DNA from: an uncultured Sphingobacteriales bacterium
Lineage (GTDB): Bacteria; Bacteroidota; Bacteroidia; Chitinophagales; Chitinophagaceae
Direction of reading: 5' to 3'
Length of the DNA stretch: 64,000 nt
Assembly (NCBI GenBank): GCA_937871285.1
Contig: CALMQS010000029.1
Span: 1 to 64,000, forward strand
Part shown: positions 1-9,912 of the stretch, piece by piece
Numbering within the stretch: position 1 is the first letter of the stretch
Layout: every line of letters begins with the position of its first letter
Made by a program: the position numbers and the translations under genes
Notes under the pieces: generated by a model
The model's input: the letters and a program-made list of their open reading frames with translations, nothing else
The model's database searches: none
What the model was told of the DNA's origin: nothing

Positions 1-882
1 ATCTGTAAATCCATTTTCCCGGAGATGCGTTTCAAAGAATGTTTTATAGCTTATCTCATCGGTGTTATACTGGCTTGTTTCGTCTGTGAGATCCAGCTCA
101 ACTATTTTTTTCCAGCCTGCACAAAAATCAGGATGTCGTAATGTGGTTCGGATAAAAGTAGAACTTTCCTCTAATCCATATAAAGGGATATAGGCAAGCG
201 AATCCCTGTTGGGGTACCAGGCTAAACGGCCATGCCCCGGTATTTCCACGGTGCGGCTGGCATCAAATAGCAAATGATAAGGTAGTTGCTGTGTTTTATG
301 ATTTAATTTATATACTGCTCCGGCTTTCCCGGCCAATACCACGTTGCGCGGGTTCCAGCTTATTTTATAATGCCAGGGGTTTTCATCGCTTTCCGGCGCC
401 ACCAGTCCGCCGCAATGGGAGTAAAACGAATGGATCTTTCCTCCCATAGCATGAATGCGATGAATGAGCTGCATGGCGCTCATATGATCAATGCCGGGAT
501 CTAGCCCCATCTCGCAAATAAATAATATACCCTTCTTTTTAATCTCCGGTTCCAGCTTCCTGATCGCTTCATCAACATACGATGCCGTAAGCAAATGACG
601 GCCGGCTGCGATACAATTTTCAGCTACTATTGAATGAAGGGATGGAGGCAGCATGGAAATAACGATATCAGCCTGTTCAACGAGCGTGTTTCTTTGCTCA
701 TCATCTTTTACATCAACCTGCACCGGAGTGGCGTATAAAGAGCCACCTGATTTGTTTTGTGCCAGCTCAAAATTCCCATCCGCGACTATGACCTGCCAGT
801 TATTATCCGTAGCCTGTTGTATCAAATAATCAATTAGGCAGGTAGCCGATTTGCCGGCTCCAAAGAGGAGGATTTTTTTCAA
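1..882 (-). CDS. Saccharopine dehydrogenase-family oxidoreductase (partial, C-terminus outside window)
   Basis: I read 294 codons without a stop from a TTG start at 882 to the window edge. The N-terminus has a Rossmann nucleotide-binding motif (KKILLFGAGKSATCLIDYL), followed by ADIVISMLPPSLH and GLDPGIDHMSAM, both typical of the saccharopine dehydrogenase/reductase (LYS9-like) family. Such enzymes act in the cytoplasm on lysine or saccharopine-type imines with NAD(P)H. The TTG start is forced, because a TGA lies two codons upstream in the same frame and the nearby ATG is out of frame. The gene is divergent from gyrA across a 745-bp gap. The family is fairly certain; the exact substrate is not. 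Confidence 0.85.
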   Translation of the reverse strand, partial: MKKILLFGAGKSATCLIDYLIQQATDNNWQVIVADGNFELAQNKSGGSLYATPVQVDVKDDEQRNTLVEQADIVISMLPPSLHSIVAENCIAAGRHLLTASYVDEAIRKLEPEIKKKGILFICEMGLDPGIDHMSAMQLIHRIHAMGGKIHSFYSHCGGLVAPESDENPWHYKISWNPRNVVLAGKAGAVYKLNHKTQQLPYHLLFDASRTVEIPGHGRLAWYPNRDSLAYIPLYGLEESSTFIRTTLRHPDFCAGWKKIVELDLTDETSQYNTDEISYKTFFETHLRENGFTD

Positions 883-1627
883 AATTCATTGTTTGTTCCT
901 GCAATTTTACTCTTTTTATGCGGTAGCAAGCCTGCATAACAAAAAACTGATTGCTTACGCAACCTTTTTAAACCGGTCACCGTCATATATGCCGATGCGC
1001 ATTTTTAATTTCCGGTTTTATTATCCGCTCCGGAAAATGCAGCCTTATAAAACCTTATCCGTTCCCCTCTTAAAGAATGTATCTAAACAGGTAACATTTT
1101 TAAAAATGTTCCTGTGGGTCTTTGCTTACTTCAGCCTGAAAATTACTCACGAATATTAATCTGTATACGAATCCTATAGCTGTATTCCAAACAATACAAA
1201 CAATATTGGAATGGGTTACGGGAAGGAGTATGCCCGGTTATGTAGTGCGTTTGTTTTGAGAAACTACCTGAAACCACAGATCCCTGAATCCACATCCAAT
1301 ATCAATGAAAAGATCCTTTTTAATCCGTCCCTTTTTTATAGCCTTTATATTGCCGGCGATGCAGCCATACATAATGAGGTAGTATGAAAAACCATCCGGA
1401 CCCATCTATCCAATATTTGTGTAAAGACCTTTTTAATTGCTATATGCCAGCCCGCAGCTCAAGCCGCCGTAACCTGCTCATTCATATAAATGTATAAACC
1501 TGCAGCCGTGAAAAAAAAGGGTACAAGAAAGCCTTTGTTTTAAACGGAAAACGCGCTAAATGTGGTACATTTGCACGCATTTTGAAATACAGCAAAAAGC
1601 AAAGAAAATCAGAATCGTAAAATTATT
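883..1627. other. Long intergenic region between the saccharopine dehydrogenase-like gene and gyrA
   Basis: This divergent 745-bp stretch holds no gene I recognise. It contains an inverted repeat, ATTCCAA (1184-1190) and TTGGAAT (1206-1212), with a 15-nt loop. It also contains a 58-codon open frame at 1211-1387 of reasonable composition but no known family, which may be a gene remnant. The gyrA promoter element lies at its right end. A 102-codon frame at 851-1159 is rich in Phe, Tyr and Leu and overlaps the start of the neighbouring gene, so I take it as chance. Confidence 0.5.
1566..1573 (+). promoter_or_regulatory. Bacteroidota -7 element upstream of gyrA
   Basis: TACATTTG matches the TAnnTTTG -7 consensus of the Bacteroidota primary sigma factor and lies 54 bp upstream of the gyrA ATG. 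A TTTG that could serve as the -33 element is at 1534-1537, but at 28 nt it is further away than the usual 17-23 nt. Confidence 0.5.
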
Positions 1628-4204
1628 ATGGAAGATAACTTAGTTCCTTTGGAAACCAGCGACAATGACCGCATCATTCAGGTGAATATTGAAGAGCAGA
1701 TGAAAACCGCCTACATTGATTACTCTATGAGCGTAATTGTAGGCAGGGCGCTGCCCGATGTGCGGGATGGATTAAAACCGGTACACCGCCGCATTTTATA
1801 TGCCATGAATGACCTTGGGCTGAACTATAACCGCCCGTATAAAAAATCGGCGCGTGTGGTAGGGGAGGTGCTTGGTAAATATCACCCGCATGGCGATAGG
1901 TCGGTATATGATGCTATGGTTCGTATGGCGCAGGACTGGAGCATGCGCTATACCCTTGTTGACAAGCAGGGAAACTTCGGTAACCAGGATGGCGATGGAC
2001 CGGCGGCAATGCGGTATACAGAGGTAAGGCTGCAAAGATTAGCCGAGCATATGCTCGATGACATAGAAAAAGATACGGTAGATTTTCAACCGAACTTCGA
2101 CGATTCGGAAAGGGAGCCTTCTATTCTCCCCACCCGTATTCCACAGTTGCTGGTAAACGGATCGAGTGGTATTGCCGTGGGGATGGCTACCAACATGATG
2201 CCCCATAATCTTACAGAGGTAATTGAAGGATGCATCGCTTATATAGACAATAAGGAAATTACTGTTGAAGAGCTCATCAAATTTGTGAAAGCGCCCGATT
2301 TCCCCACCGGCGGTATTATTTACGGCTATGAAGGCATTAGAACGGGTATGCATACCGGCAGGGGCAGGGTAGTGATGCGCGGTAAATTGCATGTAGATAC
2401 CAAACCCAGCGGCAGGGAACAGATCATCATTACGGAAGTGCCCTACCAGGTAAGTCGTGATGTACTTACCAATAAAATAGGGGAGCTGGTTAATGAAAAG
2501 ATCATAGACGGAATAGCCCATGTTAATAACGAGTCGAATGAAAAAGAAGGTACGCGGATAGTTATAGACCTGAAGCGGGATGCTATAGCCAACGTGGTTA
2601 TCAATCATTTATATAAGCATACCGAGCTGCAAACTTCCTATGGCATTAACAATGTGGCCATTGTAAGGGGGAGACCCAAATTACTTAACCTCAGGGATCT
2701 GATCAGCGAGTTCGTGGAATTCAGGCACGAAGTAGTAGTAAGGCGTGCTCAATATGAATTAAAAGAAGCGCAGAAGAAGGCGCACCTGTTGCAGGGATAC
2801 CTTATTGCCTTAGACCACCTTGATGAAGTTATTTCACTTATCCGGAGTTCAGCCACACCCGATGTGGCCAGGGAAAAACTGGTAAATGCAGGCTGGGGGC
2901 TCGATGAAGTACAGGCTAAAGCTATACTGGAACTGAGATTACAGCGTCTTACCGGCATGGAGCGGGAGAAAATAAAGGAAGAGTATGATGAAATAATGAA
3001 ACAGATCACTTATCTTATTGAGCTGCTGGGAAATGAAGGAATGCGGTATGATCTCATAAAGAAGGAGCTCATTGAAATAAAAGATAAATTTGGCGACAGC
3101 CGTAAAACCGAAATTCAATATCTTGCCGATGAGATGCGGCTGGAAGACCTGATTGAAGAGGAGGATGTGGTGATCACCATCTCTCACCAGGGCTATATAA
3201 AAAGAACTTCAGCAACCGAATACCGGCAGCAAAACAGGGGCGGCAGGGGCGCTATCGGCGGACGCACCAAGCAGGAAGACTGGATCGAGCACCTGTTCGT
3301 GGCCTCTACCCATCATACCATGCTGTATTTTACGGAAAAGGGGAGGTGCTTCTGGCTAAAAGTATACCAGTTGCCCGAAGGTGATAAAACCAGTAAGGGC
3401 AGGGCAATCCAAAACCTGATCCAGTTGCCTCCGGATGATAAAGTACGTGCTATTATAGCGGTAAAGAATTTAGAAGATGAGGAATTTGTAAAGAGTCATT
3501 ATATTGTACTTTGCACAAGGAAAGGCACGATTAAGAAAACACTTTTAGAAGATTTTAGCAGACCGCGTGCAACCGGAGTTAATGCAATAACCATCGTAGA
3601 AGGAGATGAGTTGCTGGAAGCAAAAATGACAGATGGCAACAGTGAAATAATGATGGCGGTGAAAAGCGGCAGGGCGATCCGGTTTCCTGAAAGCAAAGTG
3701 CGTTCAACAGGCCGCGGAGCCATTGGTGTTACGGGCATTGAAGTAGATAATGAGCATGATGAAGTGGTTGGCATGATTTGTGTCAAAAAAGAGGACAATT
3801 CCAGGACGGTGCTGGTTGTTAGCGAAAAAGGATTCGGTAAGCGTACTGCCATTACCGATGAAACCGGAGAAGAAGTATACCGCATAACCAACCGTGGCGG
3901 CAAAGGCGTAAAAACAATTAATGTTACAGAAAAAACGGGGTCCTTGGTGGGCATATTAGATGTAACGGAAGAAGAAGACCTGATGATTACCTGCAGGTCT
4001 GGTATTACCATCCGGATGGCGGTAAACCAGGTAAGCCGGCAGGGAAGAGCCACCCAGGGCGTAAAGCTGATTAGACTTGATGAAGATGATGCCATAGCAG
4101 CCATTACAAAATTGGCCCGCTATGAAGCGGAAAATGATGAGGAAGAGGAGGATGGACATGCAGGGGATGATAGTGCTCCGGCAACAGGAGAAAACCCGGG
4201 CTAG
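1628..4204 (+). CDS. gyrA: DNA gyrase subunit A
   Basis: This 858-residue protein is the breakage-reunion subunit of DNA gyrase, which introduces negative supercoils using ATP hydrolysed by GyrB. The N-terminal domain contains the catalytic tyrosine in AAMRYTE (Tyr130) and the quinolone-pocket segment [12 protein letters not shown] (residues 86-97). The GyrA box appears as [12 protein letters not shown] near residues 532-544, which separates it from topoisomerase IV ParC. Beta-pinwheel repeats and a short acidic tail follow. The residue equivalent to E. coli Ser83 is Arg91 (codon AGG at 1898-1900), while the Asp87 equivalent (Asp95) is kept. Arg at this site is a quinolone-resistance type substitution. 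Confidence 0.98.
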   Translation: MEDNLVPLETSDNDRIIQVNIEEQMKTAYIDYSMSVIVGRALPDVRDGLKPVHRRILYAMNDLGLNYNRPYKKSARVVGEVLGKYHPHGDRSVYDAMVRMAQDWSMRYTLVDKQGNFGNQDGDGPAAMRYTEVRLQRLAEHMLDDIEKDTVDFQPNFDDSEREPSILPTRIPQLLVNGSSGIAVGMATNMMPHNLTEVIEGCIAYIDNKEITVEELIKFVKAPDFPTGGIIYGYEGIRTGMHTGRGRVVMRGKLHVDTKPSGREQIIITEVPYQVSRDVLTNKIGELVNEKIIDGIAHVNNESNEKEGTRIVIDLKRDAIANVVINHLYKHTELQTSYGINNVAIVRGRPKLLNLRDLISEFVEFRHEVVVRRAQYELKEAQKKAHLLQGYLIALDHLDEVISLIRSSATPDVAREKLVNAGWGLDEVQAKAILELRLQRLTGMEREKIKEEYDEIMKQITYLIELLGNEGMRYDLIKKELIEIKDKFGDSRKTEIQYLADEMRLEDLIEEEDVVITISHQGYIKRTSATEYRQQNRGGRGAIGGRTKQEDWIEHLFVASTHHTMLYFTEKGRCFWLKVYQLPEGDKTSKGRAIQNLIQLPPDDKVRAIIAVKNLEDEEFVKSHYIVLCTRKGTIKKTLLEDFSRPRATGVNAITIVEGDELLEAKMTDGNSEIMMAVKSGRAIRFPESKVRSTGRGAIGVTGIEVDNEHDEVVGMICVKKEDNSRTVLVVSEKGFGKRTAITDETGEEVYRITNRGGKGVKTINVTEKTGSLVGILDVTEEEDLMITCRSGITIRMAVNQVSRQGRATQGVKLIRLDEDDAIAAITKLARYEAENDEEEEDGHAGDDSAPATGENPG

Positions 4205-4253
4205 GATCGCTTAATATCCAAATAAATTACAAGTATTTAAACAAACAACACAT

Positions 4254-5519
4254 ATGAAGAAAATAATGCTCATCGCCCTCATGGCGGGGTGGACATTGGG
4301 TCTTTCGGCGCAAAACCTTAACAAGGTGAAAGATATGCTAAAAGATAACGAACTGGATAAAGCCAAGCAGGGAATTGACGCCTTGTTAGCCGTACCCAAG
4401 AATCAAAAAAATGTGGAAGTGTGGTACACCAAGGCAAAAATTTACGGTGCTATTGCAGCCAATGATCAATTTAAAACGTTGGTAGCCGATGGAAGAACAG
4501 AGGCTTTTGAAGCCATCAAAAAGGCCCAGGAAATAGATAAAACCAAGGCAACCACGCTTTTAACTGTAGACAGCTATAAGCCTGTATACGATTTGTATGG
4601 CAGCTACTTCGATGTGGCCGCCAGCCAGTATAACGCCGAAAAATATGAAGACGCGTTGGTTAATTTTAAAAAATCCGGCGAAATCGGTGATTATATTTTC
4701 GATCAGGGCTGGGGGCTGTATAAACTGGATACTACTTTGGTATATTATTCAGCATTATCTGCAATGAATGCTAAAAAAGATGATGAAGCCGTTGCGTTGT
4801 TCCAGAAGCTGGCTGAGGCCAAAGTGGCAACCAAGCCCGAACATGTAACTACCTATCGCTACCTGGCAAAATATTACCTTGATAAAAAAGACATTCCCAA
4901 TATGCAAAAATATGTGGCATTAGGGCGTGAATTATACCCGAAGGACGACTATCTGCCATTAGTAGAATTTGACTACCTGCGCGGACAGGGCGATAAGAAA
5001 GCTATTTATGCCAAATACGAAGAGCTGATTGCCTCCAACCCGGAAGGCTTTGACCTGATATTAGATTATGCCAACGAGTTGTTTAATGAAACGCATGTAA
5101 GCGACGAAAAAGACAGGCCTGCCGATTATACGGAACGTTGCTTAAAAATAGAAGACCTGTATAAAAAGGCACTGGCCATTAAGCCGGATGCGCTGGAAGC
5201 TAACCTTAACCTGGCCAAACACTATTTTAACCAGGCATTATTTATTGAAGAAGATGTTAACAAAATAAAAGGAAAAACGCCTGAAGATCTGAAGAAAAAA
5301 GAAGAGCTGAAAGCCCAGGTGCTGTCTTTATGCGATAAAGCTATTCCTCCTTTTGAAGTGGTGTTTAAGGAATACGATAATAAGGGAACACTGAAATTAT
5401 CTGAAAAGTCTGAATTTAAGTCAGCCTGTAACAACCTGGCTTATTGCTACGACAGGAAAGGCGACAAAGCCAAATCAGATTTCTACCAGAAGAAATATGA
5501 CGAGATTGATAACAAGTAA
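4254..5519 (+). CDS. Secreted tetratricopeptide-repeat protein
   Basis: The 421-residue product begins with a Sec signal peptide (MKKIMLIALMAGWTLGLSAQ) and then consists almost entirely of helical repeats with TPR character, for example around residues 115-175 and 285-330. It is probably periplasmic or membrane-associated and acts as a protein-interaction scaffold; no catalytic motif is visible. It starts 49 bp after gyrA on the same strand and may be read from the gyrA transcript. A strong hairpin terminator follows at 5548-5578. I cannot assign a specific partner. Confidence 0.85.
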   Translation: MKKIMLIALMAGWTLGLSAQNLNKVKDMLKDNELDKAKQGIDALLAVPKNQKNVEVWYTKAKIYGAIAANDQFKTLVADGRTEAFEAIKKAQEIDKTKATTLLTVDSYKPVYDLYGSYFDVAASQYNAEKYEDALVNFKKSGEIGDYIFDQGWGLYKLDTTLVYYSALSAMNAKKDDEAVALFQKLAEAKVATKPEHVTTYRYLAKYYLDKKDIPNMQKYVALGRELYPKDDYLPLVEFDYLRGQGDKKAIYAKYEELIASNPEGFDLILDYANELFNETHVSDEKDRPADYTERCLKIEDLYKKALAIKPDALEANLNLAKHYFNQALFIEEDVNKIKGKTPEDLKKKEELKAQVLSLCDKAIPPFEVVFKEYDNKGTLKLSEKSEFKSACNNLAYCYDRKGDKAKSDFYQKKYDEIDNK

Positions 5520-5547
5520 AAAGGTTATCTTTTAAAAAATAAGTAAC

Positions 5548-5578
5548 AAAAGGGGAAGCGTGTCAGGCTTCCCTTTTT
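5548..5578. terminator. Bidirectional intrinsic terminator
   Basis: The stem GGGAAGC / GCTTCCC has a 7-nt loop and is extended by an A-tract on the left and a T-tract on the right. It can therefore end transcription of both the TPR gene (plus strand) and the M81 peptidase gene (minus strand), which converge here. Confidence 0.85.
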
Positions 5579-5581
5579 CAA

Positions 5582-7153
5582 TTAATACAACTCCGCTTCC
5601 TGAGAAGCTTTCACCCATCGCACTTTTAAATCAGGGTCCTTCATATTTTTATCTAAAGGGAACATCGGCCTTTGTATTCTTTTATAGGGTAAGCGCGCCA
5701 GGTCCTGGTCAACACCACCGGGAGTAAGCGCCAGCAACCAGTCAGCCCGCATATTGTATAACTCAGGTTCTAAGTAACCGATCTTCACCACAACAATATC
5801 AGCTTTACGCGGTTCCAGCCCCAGCCGGGTGAAATCCGCTTCCTTATGATACGGCTTCCTTTCTTGTGTAACGATCACAAACACCGATCCGGTTTGTATA
5901 ACCGCTTCCACACCGGCATTAGCGTCGCCCTGGTAAATGGCCCGCACCGTACCTTCTATCAATAACGGTGGGGCATACCTGTTGTCTACTGCAGCGCCTG
6001 CCAGTCCCGTAACTTTTTTTCCAACTCCTGCTTTCAAAGCTTTTTGGATCATATCCGGCCCGGGTATGGAAGCGTAAATTAATGTAGGTCCGTTGGCAGA
6101 CTTAAATTCTTCCCTGGCCAATATTTGCTGCAGCGACCAGGTAACATCCCCGGCGCCCCCCGCTGTGGGATTATCCCCGGAATCACTTATAAAAAAAGGC
6201 TTCTTCCTGCTTGCTATGGCTTTGTTAAGGCATTCTGCAAGACTTCCGGTAGGGGCCACAAAGTGAAACGCATCTCTTACCTGCCAGAAATGATTCGCTA
6301 ATGCTTCAGCGGAAGCGGCCACAGCCTCCTGGTCATCACCGGTAACCATTACTACTCCATGATTACGCGGTTCATCCGCCCAGGGATAACCCATCCATAA
6401 CGCTGCTTCCATAACGCCCGGCCGCGCAGCAGCAGTACCCACTGCAGCGTATAAGCTTTTCGCGGGTTCAATACGTGTGCTCGTTTGCTCGCCGGGCAAT
6501 AAAATGGGCACGGGTATCCATGCTTTATAGCGGGGCTTGCCTTTTCCTGATTCCAGTCTTTGCAGCAACTGCTCTACAGAACGCTGCTTGGTTTCCTGCG
6601 CGTCTTCGTGGGGAGCCATCCTGTAGCAGGTTATTAAATCCGAAAGTTCAGCCAGGCGCACAGACACGTTGCCATGCAAATCCATTGAAGTAGAAATAAT
6701 GGTTTCCGGTCCCACCACTTTACGCACCCTTGTTATCAAATCGCCTTCAGGGTCATCCAGCCCAACCACGCTCATGGCGCCGTGTATATCAAAAAATAGT
6801 CCGTCGTAGGGAAGATTCTTTTTCAGGGAATCAAGTATATAGCCTGCCATCGCTTCGTAATCCGCTCTTGGCACGGCTCCACCTGGTAGTGAACGGGCGG
6901 TAACGGCAGGCAGCCATGTTGCCCTGTTCCTTATGGGCGATCCTTCATGCATAAACCCCGGGTAAGAAGTGTAGATCTGGTTGCCCCGTTTTATAGTAAA
7001 AGAAGCTTCGGTGCTTAATGCCGGTGAAAAGGTGCTGGATTCAATGCCAATTCCGGCAATAGCAATACGTGGCAAAGGCGTGTTGGTTTGAGCAAATGAT
7101 TGCAATGCAACCATCATCAGCATACATGTAAACCTGGCAGGAACAGTCATCAT
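5582..7153 (-). CDS. M81 family metallopeptidase (MlrC/microcystinase C-like), exported
   Basis: The product (523 aa) has a signal peptide ending in LQSFAQ and then IAIAGIGIESSTFSP, the N-terminal signature of the M81/DUF1485 family. SMDLHGNVS, HEDAQETKQRSVEQL and ISDSGDNPTAGGAGD are further family motifs that carry the likely metal ligands. Relatives include MlrC, which hydrolyses linearised microcystin products, but most Bacteroidota members have no assigned substrate. I chose the ATG at 7153 because AAAGGAA lies just upstream and it gives a clean signal peptide; the frame is open to 7180. It converges on the TPR gene across a shared terminator. Confidence 0.85.
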   Translation of the reverse strand: MMTVPARFTCMLMMVALQSFAQTNTPLPRIAIAGIGIESSTFSPALSTEASFTIKRGNQIYTSYPGFMHEGSPIRNRATWLPAVTARSLPGGAVPRADYEAMAGYILDSLKKNLPYDGLFFDIHGAMSVVGLDDPEGDLITRVRKVVGPETIISTSMDLHGNVSVRLAELSDLITCYRMAPHEDAQETKQRSVEQLLQRLESGKGKPRYKAWIPVPILLPGEQTSTRIEPAKSLYAAVGTAAARPGVMEAALWMGYPWADEPRNHGVVMVTGDDQEAVAASAEALANHFWQVRDAFHFVAPTGSLAECLNKAIASRKKPFFISDSGDNPTAGGAGDVTWSLQQILAREEFKSANGPTLIYASIPGPDMIQKALKAGVGKKVTGLAGAAVDNRYAPPLLIEGTVRAIYQGDANAGVEAVIQTGSVFVIVTQERKPYHKEADFTRLGLEPRKADIVVVKIGYLEPELYNMRADWLLALTPGGVDQDLARLPYKRIQRPMFPLDKNMKDPDLKVRWVKASQEAELY

Positions 7154-7306
7154 ATGATTTCCTTTTGAGTAAAAATACATGAAAACAATATGCTTTTCCG
7201 GCTTCCGGTTATTTTAGCACAAACCTTCGTTAAAGTAGTTGGGGCTTATGTGTACCCTGTACTTTCTTTTTATAATTTGCTTCTTTATTAACCAAAAACA
7301 CAGGCT

Positions 7307-7960
7307 ATGAAAAAAATTTCACCCTTTCTTATTTTCTTTCTTATTGCAGCGTATGCAACTTCACAGGCACAGATTACAAAAGGTTCATTGTTTTTAGGCG
7401 GCGATTTATCGCTGAGCACAGTAAATGCAAAAAATGCCAATGATGAAAACACCATCAAACAAAACAGCTTCAACATTTCGCCGGTGGCAGGCATTGCTGT
7501 AAAAGATAATTTTATCGCAGGCGTTTCTTTAAATGCCGGCTTTTCGGAGAATAGAAATCCATACCAGGCCACACAAAAAGGAAACTCGTTTGGGGCAGGG
7601 GTATTTGCCAGGCATTATAAGAATATAGGGAAAAGTGGTTTTTATGTTTTTGTACAAAATAGTCTTGGAGCAGGATACGGAGAGCAGCGCTATGAACAAA
7701 CACCTAATATTAATAATGATCCAAGGAAAGTAAAAACATTTTCTGCTTACCTGAATCTTTACCCCGGACTTTCTTACGCTGTAAGCCGAAAGCTGCACTT
7801 AGAAGCCGGTTTTAATAACCTGTTGTACCTGAACTATTCACACGATAAAAACGAATACTGGAATACAGCAACAACAAAAGCAAACAGGTTTTATCTGGGA
7901 ACCAGCTTAAATAATCTTTCATCTCTTTATGTGGGTTTCAGGGTGCTTATAGGAAAGTAG
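7307..7960 (+). CDS. Small outer-membrane beta-barrel protein
   Basis: This 217-residue protein has a clear signal peptide (MKKISPFLIFFLIAAYATSQ, cleavage near AQA). The rest alternates hydrophobic and polar residues, with Gly/Tyr-rich strands such as GSLFLGGDLSLS and HLEAGFNNLLYLNY, and ends in YVGFRVLIGK. This resembles the 8-stranded OmpA/OmpW-like barrels that are abundant in Bacteroidota. Specific function is unknown. It stands alone, with a 640-bp noncoding stretch downstream. Confidence 0.8.
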   Translation: MKKISPFLIFFLIAAYATSQAQITKGSLFLGGDLSLSTVNAKNANDENTIKQNSFNISPVAGIAVKDNFIAGVSLNAGFSENRNPYQATQKGNSFGAGVFARHYKNIGKSGFYVFVQNSLGAGYGEQRYEQTPNINNDPRKVKTFSAYLNLYPGLSYAVSRKLHLEAGFNNLLYLNYSHDKNEYWNTATTKANRFYLGTSLNNLSSLYVGFRVLIGK

Positions 7961-8603
7961 GATTATTTTGGAATTAATACCGTAAGGCCAATAGCAGGAA
8001 GAAGAAGTTCTTTCTGCAATTTTTTTGAGAATAGCATTTTCAGGCAGTCGGGGGGTTTTTGCACTTTTATTATTTAACATAATATAAATTATAGGAAAAT
8101 AAATAGTTATTTTGATTAAACATATTATTATCAAACAGTAACATATATATTTAAAATATAAAGTACTTTAAAATCACGGATATCGTTCAAAATTTGCCTG
8201 AAATTTAAACTTTGTGAAATCCGGATAATATTTAGAAGTAACGTTAGACGCCGGAAAAAAGAATTAAGCGAAGCGAATCACGAACACCATAAAAAGAATA
8301 AAATATTTCGTGGGTAAATGGTATGACCGGCCCTGAAGCCGGAATCCTGCAGCCATTTACTGCACAACTGTATAACCGGGAAAAATGCATAAGCGCCGTA
8401 CTCCCCAAATGCTTTGTTGCATACGCATTCGCCGTGTGTTGATATCATTGGACATAGCAAACCATTTATGCAGCAAATCAATAACGCCTGCGCCCCGTAT
8501 CCTACATGGTGAAACTGTATTTAACGGCTTATCATATAGTAATTTACCGGTATGTTACCGGATATTTTTCTGTAACTTCCCGCTTAAAACTAAATTTTTC
8601 CCT
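7961..8603. other. Noncoding stretch upstream of the XRE regulator
   Basis: This is largely AT-rich sequence (8080-8180) followed by a more GC-rich part. No convincing gene was found. A frame open from 8385 simply extends the XRE gene upstream with low-quality sequence. The right end carries a pair of direct repeats (8544-8561) that could be an operator. GTTAGAC at 8243-8249 resembles an integron core site but has no partner. Confidence 0.45.
8544..8561. promoter_or_regulatory. Direct repeat TTACCGG x2, possible operator of the XRE gene
   Basis: TTACCGG occurs at 8544-8550 and 8555-8561. The spacing is 11 bp, about one helical turn, and the pair lies 43-60 bp upstream of the XRE regulator ATG. 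The position and spacing suit an autoregulatory operator, but this is inference only. Confidence 0.25.
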
Positions 8604-8954
8604 ATGTCTCAAAATACCAAAACCAACCATAGCATACACGAAGGCCGCAACGTAAAACACTTCCGCGAAATGCTGGTTATAAAACAGGACGCCCTTGCCG
8701 CCGACCTGGGCGATGACTGGAACCAGCAAAATATCTCCCTCCTGGAGCAAAAGGAAAAGATTGACGCTCCCCTGCTCCAGCAAATTTCTGCTGCTTTAAA
8801 AATACCTGTTGAAGCGATTCAGAATTTTGATGACGAACAAGCGATCAACATTATCTCAAATACGGTAAATAATAGCGATAGCGCAACAGGCAACTCTTTA
8901 TTCAGCTACCAACCTACATTTAACCCTATTGATAAAATGGTTGAGAAGAAATAA
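8604..8954 (+). CDS. XRE-family helix-turn-helix regulator, C-terminally short
   Basis: The 116-residue protein contains an HTH_3/XRE domain over residues 10-70 (IHEGRNVKHFREMLVIKQDALAADL). I recall a common Bacteroidota type that continues after the FNPIDK motif into a charged coiled coil of roughly 25 residues. Here the protein stops at FNPIDKMVEKK, so the oligomerisation helix appears lost, and HTH helix 3 (GDDWNQQNISLLEQ) is also irregular. I chose the ATG at 8604 because the domain starts there and the upstream extension has no coding character. It lies 51 bp upstream of the 9006 gene on the same strand and could control it. Confidence 0.75.
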   Translation: MSQNTKTNHSIHEGRNVKHFREMLVIKQDALAADLGDDWNQQNISLLEQKEKIDAPLLQQISAALKIPVEAIQNFDDEQAINIISNTVNNSDSATGNSLFSYQPTFNPIDKMVEKK

Positions 8955-9005
8955 AAATAACATTAAAGTTACTACGGATAGCTTTCCCTTTTTATAATCA
9001 AATTT

Positions 9006-9725
9006 ATGAACGGAGGAATATTAATTATCGGGTCTTTATTGTGGGATCCGGATCAAGGTACTAATAAAGGTGCAAGGAAAAAATGGAGAACAAAAAGATT
9101 AAATATGGACAAGAAAATTCATGTTTTTGCTCCAATAAGATATGGGAGGCTATCAAATGAACAATCATATACAATGGTTTTCTCAAAAGAAGTAGAAAAT
9201 AATAAAAAGTTAGGGACTGCTTACATTATACCTTTTAAGAATAATCCCGTAACATGGAAAGGATTACTTTATCAAGCAAGATATCTATCGACGGCTGAAA
9301 GAGCGAACGATAATAAATTGGTAAAAGGTAATAAAGAAAAATGGTGCATAATAGGTATACTATTCAATCCTAAATTTGGCCAAGCACAAAAAGACGATAT
9401 TCTTCGAAAATTCAGAAAAGAGCTTGAGAAAGATGAAATGGGTGAAAATCATCAAAATTTAAAGGCAGGAGGTGAAAGTTCCATACTAAAGGAAACTGGA
9501 GAAATTGATATTGAATGGATAAAGGCAGTCAACCCCATACTTCAAAAAGAACTTGATCAATTAGACTTTATTCTCGCTACTTGTACCCAGCCAAAGCCAC
9601 TTGCTAGTTACCCGAATTCTAGCACAATAAAAAATGCGTTAAATAATGATACCAGAAATTACTTCTATAATAATATTCAATTTGGAATAACAACTTTTCA
9701 AGATCGAGAAATAATACTCAAATAA
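9006..9725 (+). CDS. Uncharacterised protein with GSLLWD motif (possibly gamma-glutamylcyclotransferase-like fold)
   Basis: This 239-residue protein starts with ILIIGSLLWDPDQG and continues with ARKKWRTKRLNM and VFAPIRYGRLS. The YGS/GSLLW-type strand and the later KGLLYQARY recall the gamma-glutamylcyclotransferase-like (GGCT/ChaC) fold, but no catalytic Glu can be placed with confidence. Base composition is clearly more AT-rich than the flanking housekeeping genes, with many AAA, AAT and ATA codons, which suggests horizontal acquisition. It follows the XRE regulator by 51 bp and may form an operon with it. Function is unknown. Confidence 0.6.
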   Translation: MNGGILIIGSLLWDPDQGTNKGARKKWRTKRLNMDKKIHVFAPIRYGRLSNEQSYTMVFSKEVENNKKLGTAYIIPFKNNPVTWKGLLYQARYLSTAERANDNKLVKGNKEKWCIIGILFNPKFGQAQKDDILRKFRKELEKDEMGENHQNLKAGGESSILKETGEIDIEWIKAVNPILQKELDQLDFILATCTQPKPLASYPNSSTIKNALNNDTRNYFYNNIQFGITTFQDREIILK

Positions 9726-9912
9726 CCAAAACTAGCTATGCAAAGATTGCAGGGTTGATTTTTCTGAGAAAAAACAGTTTTTGCTATTAGCAACTGCATT
9801 AGTGCCTATATTTTCTGAATGTTTTTGTTGCCCATCTACCAGCATTTACTCCTATGTTAATAAAGCATAGATTGAATATATACGATAAGGTCAGCCTTAA
9901 GATTAAGAAAGG

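Noticed and set aside
851..1159. 102-codon frame between the dehydrogenase and gyrA
   Set aside because: It begins inside the opposite-strand gene, has biased Phe/Tyr/Leu content and no recognisable domain or ribosome-binding site.
2039..2608. 189-codon frame antisense to gyrA
   Set aside because: It is the mirror of a well-conserved gyrase coding sequence; residue composition is not protein-like.
8243..8249. GTTAGAC (and GTCTAAC at 11239-11245) as integron attC core sites
   Set aside because: No pair of core sites at attC spacing with a foldable bottom strand was found, and there is no integrase in the window.
8385..8603. N-terminal extension of the XRE gene
   Set aside because: The extension has Cys/Ile-rich nonsense content, while the family N-terminus (NTKTNHSIHEGRNV) starts after the ATG at 8604.
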